DNA of 39,429 nucleotides, from positions 1 through 39,429 of the forward strand of contig JBKDZW010000163.1 in NCBI GenBank assembly GCA_047971685.1. Reading direction: 5' to 3'. This document shows, in pieces, positions 31,745 through 39,429 of this stretch. The notes beneath the pieces are model-generated. The model was not told where the DNA came from, made no database searches, and saw only the letters and a list, made by a program, of their open reading frames with translations. How positions within the stretch are numbered: position 1 is the stretch's first letter; every line of letters begins with the position of its first letter. This stretch comes from JAJXWB01 sp047971685 (GTDB taxonomy: Bacteria; Pseudomonadota; Alphaproteobacteria; Rhizobiales; Beijerinckiaceae). The translations under genes were made by a program, and so were the position numbers.

Positions 31745-33583
31745 CTAGTGATTGTCGCGCGGGGCGGGCGAGACGCGGGCCACGTCCTTGAAGTCGACCG
31801 CCGGTTTCAACACCATGCCCTCGTCGAATTGCGCGACCATGGAGCGTTGGATTTCCTGCCAGGGCGTCTGGCTTCTGGGATAGGGGAATCCGCCGTTCTT
31901 CTGCAATTCGGCGCGACGCTGCGCGATCTCGGCGTCCGAAACCATGATATTGGCTGTGCGCTTTTTCAGATCGATACGCACGATGTCGTCGGTGCGCAGG
32001 AGCGCGAGGCCGCCGCCGACGGCGGCTTCGGGCGCGGCGTTGAGAATGGAGGGCGAGCCGGACGTGCCGGACTGGCGGCCGTCGCCGATGCAGGGCAGCG
32101 AGGTGACGCCGCGCTTGATGAGGGCGGCGGGCGGCTGCATGTTGACCACTTCCGCGCCGCCGGGATAGCCGATCGGCCCCGTGCCGCGGATGAACAGCAG
32201 GCAATGTTCGTCGATCTTCAGGGCGGGATCGTCGATGCGATGGTGATAGTCTTCCGGCCCCTCGAAGACGATGGCGCGGCCCTCGAAGGCCTCCGGGTCT
32301 TTCGGGTTGGAGAGATAGCGGTCGCGGAATTCCTTCGAGATGACGGAGGTCTTCATCACGGCGGAATCGAAGAGATTGCCGCGCAGGACGATGAAACCCG
32401 CATTTTCCAGCAACGGCTTCTGGATGGGCGTGATGACGTCCGTATCGCCGATCTCGCGGTCCCGGCAATTTTCGCCCATGGTCTTGCCGTTGACGGTGAT
32501 GGCGTCTTCATGGATGAGCTTGCGCTTCATCAGTTCGTTCATCACGGCCGGCAATCCGCCGGCGCGAAAATATTCTTCGGCCAGATATTTGCCGGCGGGC
32601 TGCATGTTGACCAGCAGCGGCGTCTTGTGGCCGACCTTTTCCCAATCCGCGATGTCGAGTTCGACGCCGATGTGGCGGGCGATCGCATTGATGTGGATGG
32701 GCGCATTGGTGGAGCCGCCGATGGCGCTGTTGGCGACGATGACGTTTTCCAGCGCCTTGCGCGTGATGATGTCGGAGGGTTTCAAATCCTCCCAGACGAT
32801 CTCGACGGCGCGCCTGCCGGTCTCGTAGGCGATCTGGCCGCGCTCGCGATAGGGTGCGGGGATGGCCGCACAGCCCGGCAGGCTCATGCCGAGCGCTTCG
32901 GCCAGCGCATTCATGGTGGATGCCGTGCCCATGGTGTTGCAATGGCCGATCGAGGGCGCAGACGATGTTGCGATGTCCATGAATTCGTTCTGGTCGATGA
33001 GGCCCGCCGCCATGTCTTCGCGGGCTTTCCATACAGCAGTGCCGGAGCCCGCGCGCTCGCCCTTGTACCAGCCGGTGAGCATGGGCCCGCCCGAAAGCAC
33101 GATCGCCGGAATGTTGACGGTCGCCGCCGCCATGATGCAGGCCGGCGTGGTCTTGTCGCAGCCGGTGGTCAGCACCACGCCGTCGATCGGATAGCCGTAG
33201 AGCAGTTCGACCAGGCCGAGATAGGCGAGGTTGCGGTCAAGCGTCGCGGTCGGGCGCTTGCCGGTCTCCTGAATGGGATGGACCGGGAATTCAAAGGCGA
33301 TGCCGCCCGAGGCCACGATGCCTTCGCGAACGCGCTTGGCGAGATCGAGGTGGTGACGGTTGCAGGGCGAGAGATCGGAACCCGTCTGTGCAATGCCGAT
33401 GATCGGCTTGCCGGATTGCAGTTCGGCGCGGGTGAGGCCGAAATTGAGGTAGCGCTCGATATAAAGCGCGGTCATGCCGGGGTTTTCGGGATTATCGAAC
33501 CAGAGTTGCGAGCGCAGCTTCCGCTTGTTTTGAACTTTGCTTTGGGCTTTGTTTTGAGCCTTGTCCTTGCCGCCGCCTGCCAT
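31745..33583 (-). CDS. D-xylonate dehydratase-like IlvD/Edd enzyme
   Basis: A 612-residue Fe-S dehydratase. The iron-sulfur cysteines lie in GSDLSPCNRHH, TTGCDKTTPAC and GHCNTMGTAST. The opening WFDNPENPGMTALYIERYLNFG and the GKPIIGIAQTGSD block, together with the C-terminus ending PRDNH, closely resemble, from memory, the Caulobacter D-xylonate dehydratase (XylD) rather than dihydroxy-acid dehydratase. It would turn D-xylonate into 2-keto-3-deoxy-xylonate. ATG 33583 has GGGGGAG. The N-terminal KAQN-KAQS-KVQN-KRK stretch is encoded by a degenerate 12-bp repeat and replaces the usual short basic leader. Confidence 0.9.
   Translation of the reverse strand: MAGGGKDKAQNKAQSKVQNKRKLRSQLWFDNPENPGMTALYIERYLNFGLTRAELQSGKPIIGIAQTGSDLSPCNRHHLDLAKRVREGIVASGGIAFEFPVHPIQETGKRPTATLDRNLAYLGLVELLYGYPIDGVVLTTGCDKTTPACIMAAATVNIPAIVLSGGPMLTGWYKGERAGSGTAVWKAREDMAAGLIDQNEFMDIATSSAPSIGHCNTMGTASTMNALAEALGMSLPGCAAIPAPYRERGQIAYETGRRAVEIVWEDLKPSDIITRKALENVIVANSAIGGSTNAPIHINAIARHIGVELDIADWEKVGHKTPLLVNMQPAGKYLAEEYFRAGGLPAVMNELMKRKLIHEDAITVNGKTMGENCRDREIGDTDVITPIQKPLLENAGFIVLRGNLFDSAVMKTSVISKEFRDRYLSNPKDPEAFEGRAIVFEGPEDYHHRIDDPALKIDEHCLLFIRGTGPIGYPGGAEVVNMQPPAALIKRGVTSLPCIGDGRQSGTSGSPSILNAAPEAAVGGGLALLRTDDIVRIDLKKRTANIMVSDAEIAQRRAELQKNGGFPYPRSQTPWQEIQRSMVAQFDEGMVLKPAVDFKDVARVSPAPRDNH
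33524..33571 (-). repeat. Degenerate 12-bp coding repeat at the dehydratase N-terminus
   Basis: Four 12-base units (CTTGTTTTGAAC, TTTGCTTTGGGC, TTTGTTTTGAGC, CTTGTCCTTGCC on the plus strand) encode a period-four peptide close to KAQN. It is less GC-rich than its surroundings. Confidence 0.7.
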
Positions 33584-33722
33584 TTCACGCTCCCCCGGGA
33601 ATCCTCGGCTGCTAGAATGCTGCCTCGGAGGAAGGGGGTCAATCGAACTTGCGGGGGCTTGCGAAACAGAACGGCGCAGAAAGCAAAAGCGCGCGATCGG
33701 CCTTGCAGGGGGCGCCGATGAC

Positions 33723-33765
33723 GGGCGCTAAAATTTCGGGCGCTAAAATTTCGGGCGCTAAAATG
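33723..33765. repeat. 15-bp tandem repeat next to tRNA-Val
   Basis: GGGCGCTAAAATTTC is repeated at 33723-33737 and 33738-33752, with a third partial copy to 33765. The array ends 12 bases before the 3' end of the tRNA gene. Confidence 0.95.
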
Positions 33766-33777
33766 ATCGACATGAAA

Positions 33778-33852
<75 letters not shown>

Positions 33853-34005
33853 TTTTGCCGGCCAGGCCGGCGAAAGTGAGCCGGGGTATAATGGCTCGAA
33901 CCGAACCGCGCAAGCCGTCCGGACGATTTTCGCGCGGGATTGCGCGCCTCAAGGCTCGCTTTGGCTTTGGCGCGCCCGAAAACCCGCAGTCCGGTCCGGG
34001 CGCTC

Positions 34006-34386
34006 CTATGCCGCCAGAAGGCGCTGCACTTCGCTCACGAGGTCGCGCAGGTGGAAGGGTTTCGAGAGGATCTTGGCCTGCTTGGGGGCGTTATTGTCGG
34101 GGTTGAGGGCGACCGCCGCAAAGCCGGTGATGAACATCACCTTGATGTCGGGATCGAGCTCGGTGGCGCGGCGGGCGAGTTCGATACCGTCCATCTCGGG
34201 CATTACGATGTCGGTCAGCAGCAATTCAAAAGGTTCTTCGCGCAGGCGGTTGTACGCCGAGAGCCCATTGTCGAAGGAAATGACGTCGTAACCCGCATTC
34301 TGCAACGCCTTCACCAGAAAGCGGCGCATGTCGTTGTCGTCTTCGGCGAGCAGGATTTTCATTGGATTGATGGGCGTATCGGTCAT
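34006..34386 (-). CDS. cpdR: Response regulator CpdR
   Basis: A 126-residue single-domain receiver. In Caulobacter CpdR is phosphorylated through CckA-ChpT and, when unphosphorylated, recruits substrates to ClpXP during the cell cycle. Here the acidic pocket is Glu15/Asp16, the phosphoacceptor Asp59 in LLLTDIVMPEMDG, and the conserved Lys109 in ILSKPFHLRDLV; GFAAVAL is the CpdR-type switch region. The chain ends in Ala-Ala, which in Caulobacter CpdR is needed for its own ClpXP degradation. ATG 34386 has GAGG; ATG 34362 is a shorter alternative. Confidence 0.95.
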   Translation of the reverse strand: MTDTPINPMKILLAEDDNDMRRFLVKALQNAGYDVISFDNGLSAYNRLREEPFELLLTDIVMPEMDGIELARRATELDPDIKVMFITGFAAVALNPDNNAPKQAKILSKPFHLRDLVSEVQRLLAA

Positions 34387-34561
34387 CTCAACCTCGTTGC
34401 ATGTGTGCCATAGAGCCCAAATTGTGTAAAAAACGAGTGAAACGGCACACCAAAATACAGGCAAATTCTTGCGCCGGAGGCGCCCCGCCCGCGCTTCTGA
34501 TAGCACAATGCAGGGAGATCGGCCGCCTGCCGCCGCGCTCCGGCACAAGGCGCGCGCGCCT

Positions 34562-34633
34562 GAGATCGCCCGCGGCGCGCGTGGTGAGATCGCCTGCGGC
34601 GCGCGTGGGGAGATCGCCTGCGGCGCGCGTGGA
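34562..34633. repeat. 24-bp tandem repeat, three copies, between cpdR and hutG
   Basis: Units 34562-34585, 34586-34609 and 34610-34633, each starting GAGATCGCC and ending GCGCGTGG plus one variable base. Directly downstream (about 34639-34681) is a GCTGGC-rich imperfect repeat. Together they fill much of the 324-base divergent gap 34387-34710, in which I see no gene. Confidence 0.95.
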
Positions 34634-34710
34634 CAGGGGCGCTGGCGCTGGCGCATTGGCGCTGGCATATTGACGCTGGCGAAGCAGGCGAGGCGCTGGC
34701 AGGAGCTACG

Positions 34711-35634
34711 ATGAGGAGCGTTCGCACGATCATTGCCGGGGAGCGGGGCGAGACCCTGCCGCTCGAACCGGAGCTGGCCACGCCCGTGGAGGTTGTCGCC
34801 CCGGTCGGGCGCGCGTGTCCGCTGGTTCTGTCCTCGCCGCATTCGGGCGCCGTCTATCCCGCGCGTTTTCTGGCGAGTTCCCGGCTGGACGACGCCACCC
34901 TGCGCCGGTCGGAAGACTGCTATGTCGACGAATTGTTCGCTGACGCCGTCGGCCTTGGCGCCCCCATGGCGCGGGCCGTGTTTCCGCGCGCCTATCTCGA
35001 CGTCAATCGCGAGCCGTTCGAGCTCGATGCGCGCATGTTCGAGGGCAGGCTGCCCGCGCACGCCAATACGCGCTCGCTGCGGGTGGCGGCCGGCCTTGGC
35101 ACGATCGCGCGGCTGGTCGCCGAATCACAGGAGATATATGCGCGCCGGCTGAGCGTCGCCGAGGCGCTTCACCGGATCGAGGCGGGGTACCGGCCCTATC
35201 ACGCGGCCTTGCGCCGGCTGGTCCAGGGGCGGGTGAAGGATTTCGGGCTCTGCGTGCTCGTCGATTGCCATTCCATGCCTTCGCACGTGGTGGGCCAGAT
35301 GGAGCCCAGAGCCGATATCGTTCTCGGCGACCGCTTCGGCACGAGCTGCGATCCCGCGTTGACGGAGGCGGCGGAGGCGGCGTTGCGGGCGCGCGGCTAT
35401 GTCGTGCAACGCAACAAGCCCTATGCCGGAGGCTTCATCACCGAGCATTACGGCAATCCCGCCGCGCAGACGCACGCCTTGCAGATCGAGATCAACCGGG
35501 CCGTCTACATCAACGAGGCGACGTTTGAAAAGAACGCGCGCTTTGCGCAACTGGCCGGGGACCTGACCGCCGCCGTGCGGGCGCTTGCCGATTGCGCCGA
35601 CGGGCTCGCCTCGTTCCGGGCGGCGGCGGAATAG
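34711..35634 (+). CDS. hutG: N-formylglutamate amidohydrolase
   Basis: A 307-residue metal-dependent hydrolase releasing glutamate from N-formylglutamate, the last step of one histidine degradation route. Hallmarks are VLSSPHSGAVYP, FPRAYLDVNREPFELD, VLVDCHSMPS, DRFGTSCD and GGFITEHYGNP. ATG 34711 has AGGAG five bases upstream. No other hut genes are in the window. Linkage with cpdR and hisN recurs in alphaproteobacteria as far as I recall, so the arrangement is probably ancestral. Confidence 0.94.
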   Translation: MRSVRTIIAGERGETLPLEPELATPVEVVAPVGRACPLVLSSPHSGAVYPARFLASSRLDDATLRRSEDCYVDELFADAVGLGAPMARAVFPRAYLDVNREPFELDARMFEGRLPAHANTRSLRVAAGLGTIARLVAESQEIYARRLSVAEALHRIEAGYRPYHAALRRLVQGRVKDFGLCVLVDCHSMPSHVVGQMEPRADIVLGDRFGTSCDPALTEAAEAALRARGYVVQRNKPYAGGFITEHYGNPAAQTHALQIEINRAVYINEATFEKNARFAQLAGDLTAAVRALADCADGLASFRAAAE

Positions 35635-35638
35635 TTTC

Positions 35639-35723
35639 GACGCTCTCCCGGACAAGACGCTCTCTTGGATAAGACGCTCTCCCGGACAAGACGCTTTCTT
35701 GGACAAGACGCTTTCCCAAATAA
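35639..35723. repeat. 17-bp tandem repeat, five copies, after hutG
   Basis: Five consecutive 17-base units from GACGCTCTCCCGGACAA (35639-35655) to GACGCTTTCCCAAATAA (35707-35723). Units 1 and 3 are identical; others carry CTT/CCC and GGACAA/GGATAA variants. The array starts four bases after the hutG stop. Confidence 0.96.
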
Positions 35724-35767
35724 AAAGGCCGCCAGCACAAGACGGACGGCCAAGTCATGGGAGGAAA

Positions 35768-35809
35768 CGCCCGCAAGGACGCAAAGAGGATTGTGCTCCT
35801 TTGCGGGCG
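35768..35809. terminator. Hairpin in the convergent hutG/MFS gap
   Basis: CGCCCGCAAGGA (35768-35779) pairs with TCCTTTGCGGGCG (35797-35809) with one bulged base. No long U-tract follows. Position between convergent genes suggests a bidirectional terminator or RNA stabiliser. Confidence 0.55.
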
Positions 35810-35868
35810 CCGATTCAAGATTTTCAGCGCAATCTGCGCCGCGACAGTGCGACGCAGTTTATGCAAGG

Positions 35869-37161
35869 TTAAAGCCGCTCGGGGTGGAGGTCGGGGGCGC
35901 GCAGGTAAAAGTATGTCGCCACCATCAGTTGCAGCGCGAGAAGCCCGAAGACGAGCTGGAACGCCTGCGGCGGGTAAATCCGAACCCCTTCGACGATTTT
36001 CGAGCCGAACGCCTCGATGACGAAGCCGGTGAAGGCCTGCTGGACAAAGGCCCCGCCGATGACGCCGGAATTGATGAGCGTCATGCCGCGTCCGGTCAAT
36101 TCCCTGGGAAACAAAGCCGTGCCTTGTGCGGTCAGCACCGGGGTGATGGCGAAGGCGAAGCCGAAGGCCGCCATGAACAGGGGCAGCGCCGCGCCGGGCA
36201 GAACGACGAGCGCGCCCGCCGCCAGCGTCGCCAGGGCAAGCACGATGCCGATGAGGGCGGGGCGGCGGTAACTGGCGAACCAGCGGTCCGAGGCGCCCCA
36301 GAAAAACAGGCCGGCGATCTGCGCGACCGCGAGAATCAGGGTCATGAGGCCGCGCTTTTCGATTTGCAGGCCATAGACCTGCGACAGCCAGGGGCCGACC
36401 CACAGGCCGATGATCGAGGCGAAGGCCGAATAGGTTGCGGCCTGAATGAAGAACATGCGCCAGAAGCCCGGCGCGCGGGTGGCGGCCGCAACGCCGGCTG
36501 CGGCCTGGGCCAGGGTCTCGGAGCGCTCCCGGCGACGCGCCAGCGTTTCGGGCGTCTCATGCGCGAACAGGAAGACGCAGACAGCCATGACGGCGGCGAT
36601 CGCGGCTGCGGTCAGGAAGGAATTGCGCCAGCCGGCATGATCCGTCAGCCAGGCCAGCGGCGCTGTCGCCGCCAGCATGCCGATCGAGCCGCCGCCGATA
36701 TGAATGCCGGTCATGGTCGAGAATTTCGCCGGCGGAAAACGCTCGGCGTAAAGCGCGAGCGGCGCCATAAGGAAGGAGCAGCAGCCCAGCCCCATCAGCA
36801 TGCGCGCCAGCGCCAGTTCGGTATAATTGCGCGCCAGCGCGAACAGGATCGTCGAGCCGATCATGAGCGCCACGGTCGCCAGCATGGCCGGGCGCGGCCC
36901 CCAGCGGTCGATGGCTATGCCCAGGGGTATCTGCGCCAGAGCGAAGGACAGAAAGAAAATCGAGGATAAAAAGCCCAGTTGCGCCGCGTCGAGGTCGAAT
37001 GCGCGGGCGATATCGGGGCCGATGACGCCGAGCGCATTGCGAAAGAACTGGCTGAGCATGTAAATGCCGACCAGCGCGGCCACGATCAAGGCGCCGGATG
37101 CAGCTTTTTCGCGCGTTGCGGACGTTGTTTCGTCCGATGTGGATGGCGTTTGCCCGCTCAT
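35869..37161 (-). CDS. Major facilitator superfamily transporter
   Basis: A 430-residue, twelve-helix inner-membrane carrier. The MFS signature after helix 2 is IDRWGPRPAML, and the opening SQFFRNALGVIGPDIARAFDLDAAQLGFLSS is typical of the nitrate/nitrite or oxalate-like anion branch. A long cytoplasmic loop (RRRERSETLAQAAAGV) divides the halves. ATG 37161 lacks a good ribosome site, and the frame is open further upstream to 37458, but that part overlaps hisN. Substrate unknown. Confidence 0.9.
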   Translation of the reverse strand: MSGQTPSTSDETTSATREKAASGALIVAALVGIYMLSQFFRNALGVIGPDIARAFDLDAAQLGFLSSIFFLSFALAQIPLGIAIDRWGPRPAMLATVALMIGSTILFALARNYTELALARMLMGLGCCSFLMAPLALYAERFPPAKFSTMTGIHIGGGSIGMLAATAPLAWLTDHAGWRNSFLTAAAIAAVMAVCVFLFAHETPETLARRRERSETLAQAAAGVAAATRAPGFWRMFFIQAATYSAFASIIGLWVGPWLSQVYGLQIEKRGLMTLILAVAQIAGLFFWGASDRWFASYRRPALIGIVLALATLAAGALVVLPGAALPLFMAAFGFAFAITPVLTAQGTALFPRELTGRGMTLINSGVIGGAFVQQAFTGFVIEAFGSKIVEGVRIYPPQAFQLVFGLLALQLMVATYFYLRAPDLHPERL

Positions 37162-37297
37162 GGCCGGGCGCCCGTCTTTGTCATGCGTTCGGTTCCGGCT
37201 GGCCCGCGATAGCGCTGTGTCGGGCAAGGTGTTAGCACGGCGGGGCGCACGCGCAATATTGCAGCCGGCCGCGCGACGCAAAAGACGAGGACAGGGC

Positions 37298-38098
37298 ATG
37301 AATGCGGTGGATTTCGAGGCTTTTGTCGCGCAGCTCGCCGATGTCGCGGGGGAGGCGACATTGCCGTTCTTTCGCTCGGCCCTGAGCGCGCAGAACAAGG
37401 CGGACACTGGCGCATTCGATCCTGTAACCGAGGCCGATCGCGCCGCCGAGGTCGCCATGCGCCGGCTGATCGAGGCGCAATTTCCCGGGCATGGCGTCGT
37501 CGGCGAGGAATTCGGCGCAACGCGCGAGGATGCGTCCTATGTCTGGACGCTCGACCCGATCGATGGCACCAAAAGCTTCATTTCGGGCCTGCCGATGTGG
37601 GGCACGCTGATCGGCCTCAAGCACAATGGCCGCCCCTGCTACGGCATGATGAGCCAGCCCTTCACGCGAGAACGCTTCTTCGGCGACGGGCAGGCTGCGT
37701 TCTGGACGGGGCCTGCGCATCGCGGCCCGGGCCAGGAGCGGCGCAAGTTGCGCACGCGCGCCTGCGCCGATGTTTCCGAGGCGACGCTGATGACGACCTC
37801 GCCGCTTCTGTTTTCGGAAGAAACCCGCGCAGCTTACGAGCGTGTCGCAAAACTGGCGAAAATCCCGCGCTTCGGCGGCGATTGCTACGCCTATTGCGCG
37901 CTTGCCGCCGGCCATGTCGATCTTGTGATCGAGGATGGCCTCAAGCCCTATGACATTGTAGCGCTCATTCCGATCATCGAAGGCGCGGGCGGCGTCGTCA
38001 CCACCTGGAACGGCGGCGATGCGTCGGAGGGCGGCTCGATCGTTGCGGCGGGCGATGCTCGCGCGCACGCCCAGGCCATGACATTGTTGCGGGGCTGA
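37298..38098 (+). CDS. hisN: Histidinol-phosphatase, inositol-monophosphatase family
   Basis: A 266-residue Mg2+-dependent phosphatase for the penultimate step region of histidine synthesis (L-histidinol phosphate to histidinol). Metal-binding motifs are GVVGEEFG, WTLDPIDGTKSFISGLP and FGGDCYAYCALAAGHVDLVIEDGLKPYDI. ATG 37298 is preceded by GAGGACAGGG. The short sequence GLPMWGTLIGL is HisN-like. It is followed after three bases by the DUF4105 gene and is probably co-transcribed with it. Confidence 0.92.
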   Translation: MNAVDFEAFVAQLADVAGEATLPFFRSALSAQNKADTGAFDPVTEADRAAEVAMRRLIEAQFPGHGVVGEEFGATREDASYVWTLDPIDGTKSFISGLPMWGTLIGLKHNGRPCYGMMSQPFTRERFFGDGQAAFWTGPAHRGPGQERRKLRTRACADVSEATLMTTSPLLFSEETRAAYERVAKLAKIPRFGGDCYAYCALAAGHVDLVIEDGLKPYDIVALIPIIEGAGGVVTTWNGGDASEGGSIVAAGDARAHAQAMTLLRG

Positions 38099-38101
38099 GC
38101 G

Positions 38102-39091
38102 GTGGCTGGAAATATCGGACGCGCCCTTCTCGCGCTTTTCGTGCTGGCGCCGGCAGGCGCCTGGACCGCGCTGGCCTTGTGGTTTCGCGCGCCTGCGCCG
38201 GAATGGCTGCGCTTTCTGCTGGCGGCGGCGGTCGGCCTGCTGGCGCTTGCAGCGATAGCGGCCTTGTTGTGGCGCAGACGCTGGCGGCCGGTCGCAGCCT
38301 TCGGCGCGGTCTTTGTCTGCGCGCTTGCGTGGTGGAGCACGATCACGCCACCGACCGATGTGGATTTTGCAGCCGACGTCTCGCGGCAGACGACCGGCGT
38401 TTTCGATGGCGACATGCTGACCTTGAGCGATGTGCGCGACTTCGACTGGCGCAGCGACAACGATTTCACGCCGCGCTGGGAGAAGCGGACCTACGACCTG
38501 AAGAAGCTGCGCACGCTCGATCTGTTCCTGTCCTATTGGGCGGGACCGGAAATGGCGCATGTCATCACCAGTTTCGGCTTCGAGGACGGCGAGCATCTCG
38601 CCTGGTCCATCGAGGTGCGCCGCAGGAAGGGCGGCGAGTTTTCGCCGCTTGCCGATCTCTTCAAAAGCAATCCGCTCGTCATCGTCGCCGCCCGCGAAAC
38701 CGATGTGGTGCGCGTGCGCTCGAATGTGCGGGGCGAGGATGTGCAGATCTATCGTCTCGATGTGTTTCCTGCGACCATGCGCGCGCTTCTCCTGCAATAT
38801 GTGCACGACGCCAACGCCCTTGCCCGGCGGCCGGAATTCTACAATTCGCTGACCACCAATTGCACGACGACCGTGGCCGGTCTCGTCAAGGCCATCGGCA
38901 AGCCGGCGCCGCTCGACTGGCGTCTTCTCGTCAACGGCTATCTGCCCGGCTATCTCTACGAGAACAATGTTCTGGTCACGCGCGTTCCGCTTGCCGAATT
39001 GCAGCGTCTCTCGCATATCGGGAGCGTTGCGAAAACCGCCGATGCGGCGGATCTCTCGCAACGTATCCGCGAGGGCGCGCCGGCGCCTTAG
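38102..39091 (+). CDS. DUF4105 membrane protein
   Basis: A 329-residue protein with three N-terminal membrane segments (LLALFVLAPAGAWTALALW; LRFLLAAAVGLLALAAIAALLW; AAFGAVFVCALAWWSTI). A large extracytoplasmic domain follows with DUF4105 hallmarks SDNDFTPRWEKRTYDL, SFGFEDGEHLAWSIEVRR and FYNSLTTNCTTTV, the last holding an invariant-looking Asn-Cys pair. The family fold is unproven to me, though a cysteine-peptidase-like role has been considered. GTG 38102 starts three bases after the hisN stop. Confidence 0.88.
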   Translation: MAGNIGRALLALFVLAPAGAWTALALWFRAPAPEWLRFLLAAAVGLLALAAIAALLWRRRWRPVAAFGAVFVCALAWWSTITPPTDVDFAADVSRQTTGVFDGDMLTLSDVRDFDWRSDNDFTPRWEKRTYDLKKLRTLDLFLSYWAGPEMAHVITSFGFEDGEHLAWSIEVRRRKGGEFSPLADLFKSNPLVIVAARETDVVRVRSNVRGEDVQIYRLDVFPATMRALLLQYVHDANALARRPEFYNSLTTNCTTTVAGLVKAIGKPAPLDWRLLVNGYLPGYLYENNVLVTRVPLAELQRLSHIGSVAKTADAADLSQRIREGAPAP

Positions 39092-39197
39092 AGCGCGCCG
39101 GTCCGCTGCAAGCCGCGCCGGATCGTATTGCCGCTGGACCTTGATGCGTCCATGATCGGTCCTGCGCGGGAAAATCGCGCCGGGACAGGAGGATGCG

Positions 39198-39429
39198 ATG
39201 AGCGCGGAACAGAAGATTCATAGCCTCGGGCTGCAATTGCCGCCCCCGGCGCAGCCCGCCGGCAATTACGTTCCCTACAAGCGCACGGGCAATCTTCTGT
39301 TGTTGTCGGGCGTGGGACCGCACCGGGCGGACGGAACTTTCATGACCGGCGTCGTCGGCGGCGACCTCTCCGTGGAGGAAGGCTATAACGCTGCGCGCCA
39401 ATGCGGGCTCGTGCTCCTTGCCAATATGC
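39198..39429 (+). CDS. RidA/YjgF-family protein (3' end off window)
   Basis: The first 77 codons of a RidA-type protein: KIHSLGLQLPPPAQPAGNYVPY, then LLLLSGVGPHRADGTFMTGVVGGDLSVEEGYNAARQCGLVLLAN. RidA enzymes hydrolyse reactive enamine/imine intermediates; the branch starting LGLQLPPPAQPAGNY is a YjgF-like paralogue whose substrate is not established. ATG 39198 follows AGGAGG. About 50-80 residues are missing at the window end. The 106 bases before it hold no gene. Confidence 0.93.
   Translation, partial: MSAEQKIHSLGLQLPPPAQPAGNYVPYKRTGNLLLLSGVGPHRADGTFMTGVVGGDLSVEEGYNAARQCGLVLLANM

Noticed and set aside
31421..33721. A 766-codon plus-strand frame over the xylonate dehydratase
   Set aside because: Antisense shadow of a conserved enzyme.
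33855..34106. An 83-codon plus-strand frame between tRNA-Val and cpdR
   Set aside because: It overlaps the cpdR 3' end antisense, has no ribosome site and no recognisable domain.
37232..39061. A 609-codon minus-strand frame over hisN and the DUF4105 gene
   Set aside because: Antisense shadow of two well-supported genes.

Overview
This 39.4 kb window is GC-rich, densely coded chromosomal DNA from an alphaproteobacterium, most likely of the order Hyphomicrobiales (Rhizobiales). The evidence is a CpdR-type cell-cycle regulator next to an N-formylglutamate amidohydrolase and hisN, an ornithine decarboxylase with a long leader plus a homospermidine synthase, an OpgG-type glucan protein, a D-xylonate dehydratase resembling the Caulobacter XylD type, and rhizobial-style intergenic palindromes. 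I saw no phage, transposase, rRNA or CRISPR array. One tRNA (Val, anticodon GAC) lies at 33.8 kb. Both window ends cut genes: a 2-oxoacid:ferredoxin oxidoreductase on the left and a RidA-family gene on the right.

Layout. 0-2.7 kb: fused indolepyruvate ferredoxin oxidoreductase (minus). 2.9-4.7 kb: a DUF1007 periplasmic protein and a NicO nickel/cobalt transporter (plus), meeting tail to tail a cobalt-type nitrile hydratase operon nthA-nthB-accessory (minus, 6.3-4.7 kb). 6.5-10.0 kb: ferredoxin-NADP reductase, a small membrane protein, an SDR and a CorA-type transporter. 10.2-14.8 kb: a polyamine block (homospermidine synthase, GNAT, ornithine decarboxylase, all minus) interrupted by a plus-strand zinc-type alcohol dehydrogenase homologue. 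The decarboxylase is preceded by about 500 nt of leader with its own promoter, a probable speF-type regulatory RNA. 15.5-21.4 kb (plus): opgG, a GNAT, an NMT1-type ABC transporter (binding protein, ATPase, permease) and an EamA exporter. 21.4-33.6 kb: a sugar/sugar-acid region with a complete MalEFGK-type ABC transporter, a 2-hydroxyacid dehydrogenase, a DenD-like dehydrogenase, a KDF-dehydrogenase-like SDR and a D-xylonate dehydratase, mixed with an Inh-type inhibitor, an RlpA-like protein and two GNATs. 33.8-39.4 kb: tRNA-Val, cpdR, hutG, an MFS transporter, hisN, a DUF4105 protein and RidA.

The most unusual property is the number of short tandem repeat arrays. At least sixteen loci carry 2-5 copies of a unit of about 12-24 bp, and the unit differs at every locus. 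Nearly all lie at gene edges: just upstream of ribosome binding sites, within the first or last codons of a gene, or between genes. Arrays inside genes mostly have units divisible by three and make short peptide repeats; intergenic ones often do not (13, 16, 17, 22 bp). A perfect 20-bp duplication has separated the formerly overlapping malF and malG genes. This suggests an active, sequence-independent tandem-duplication process in this lineage.
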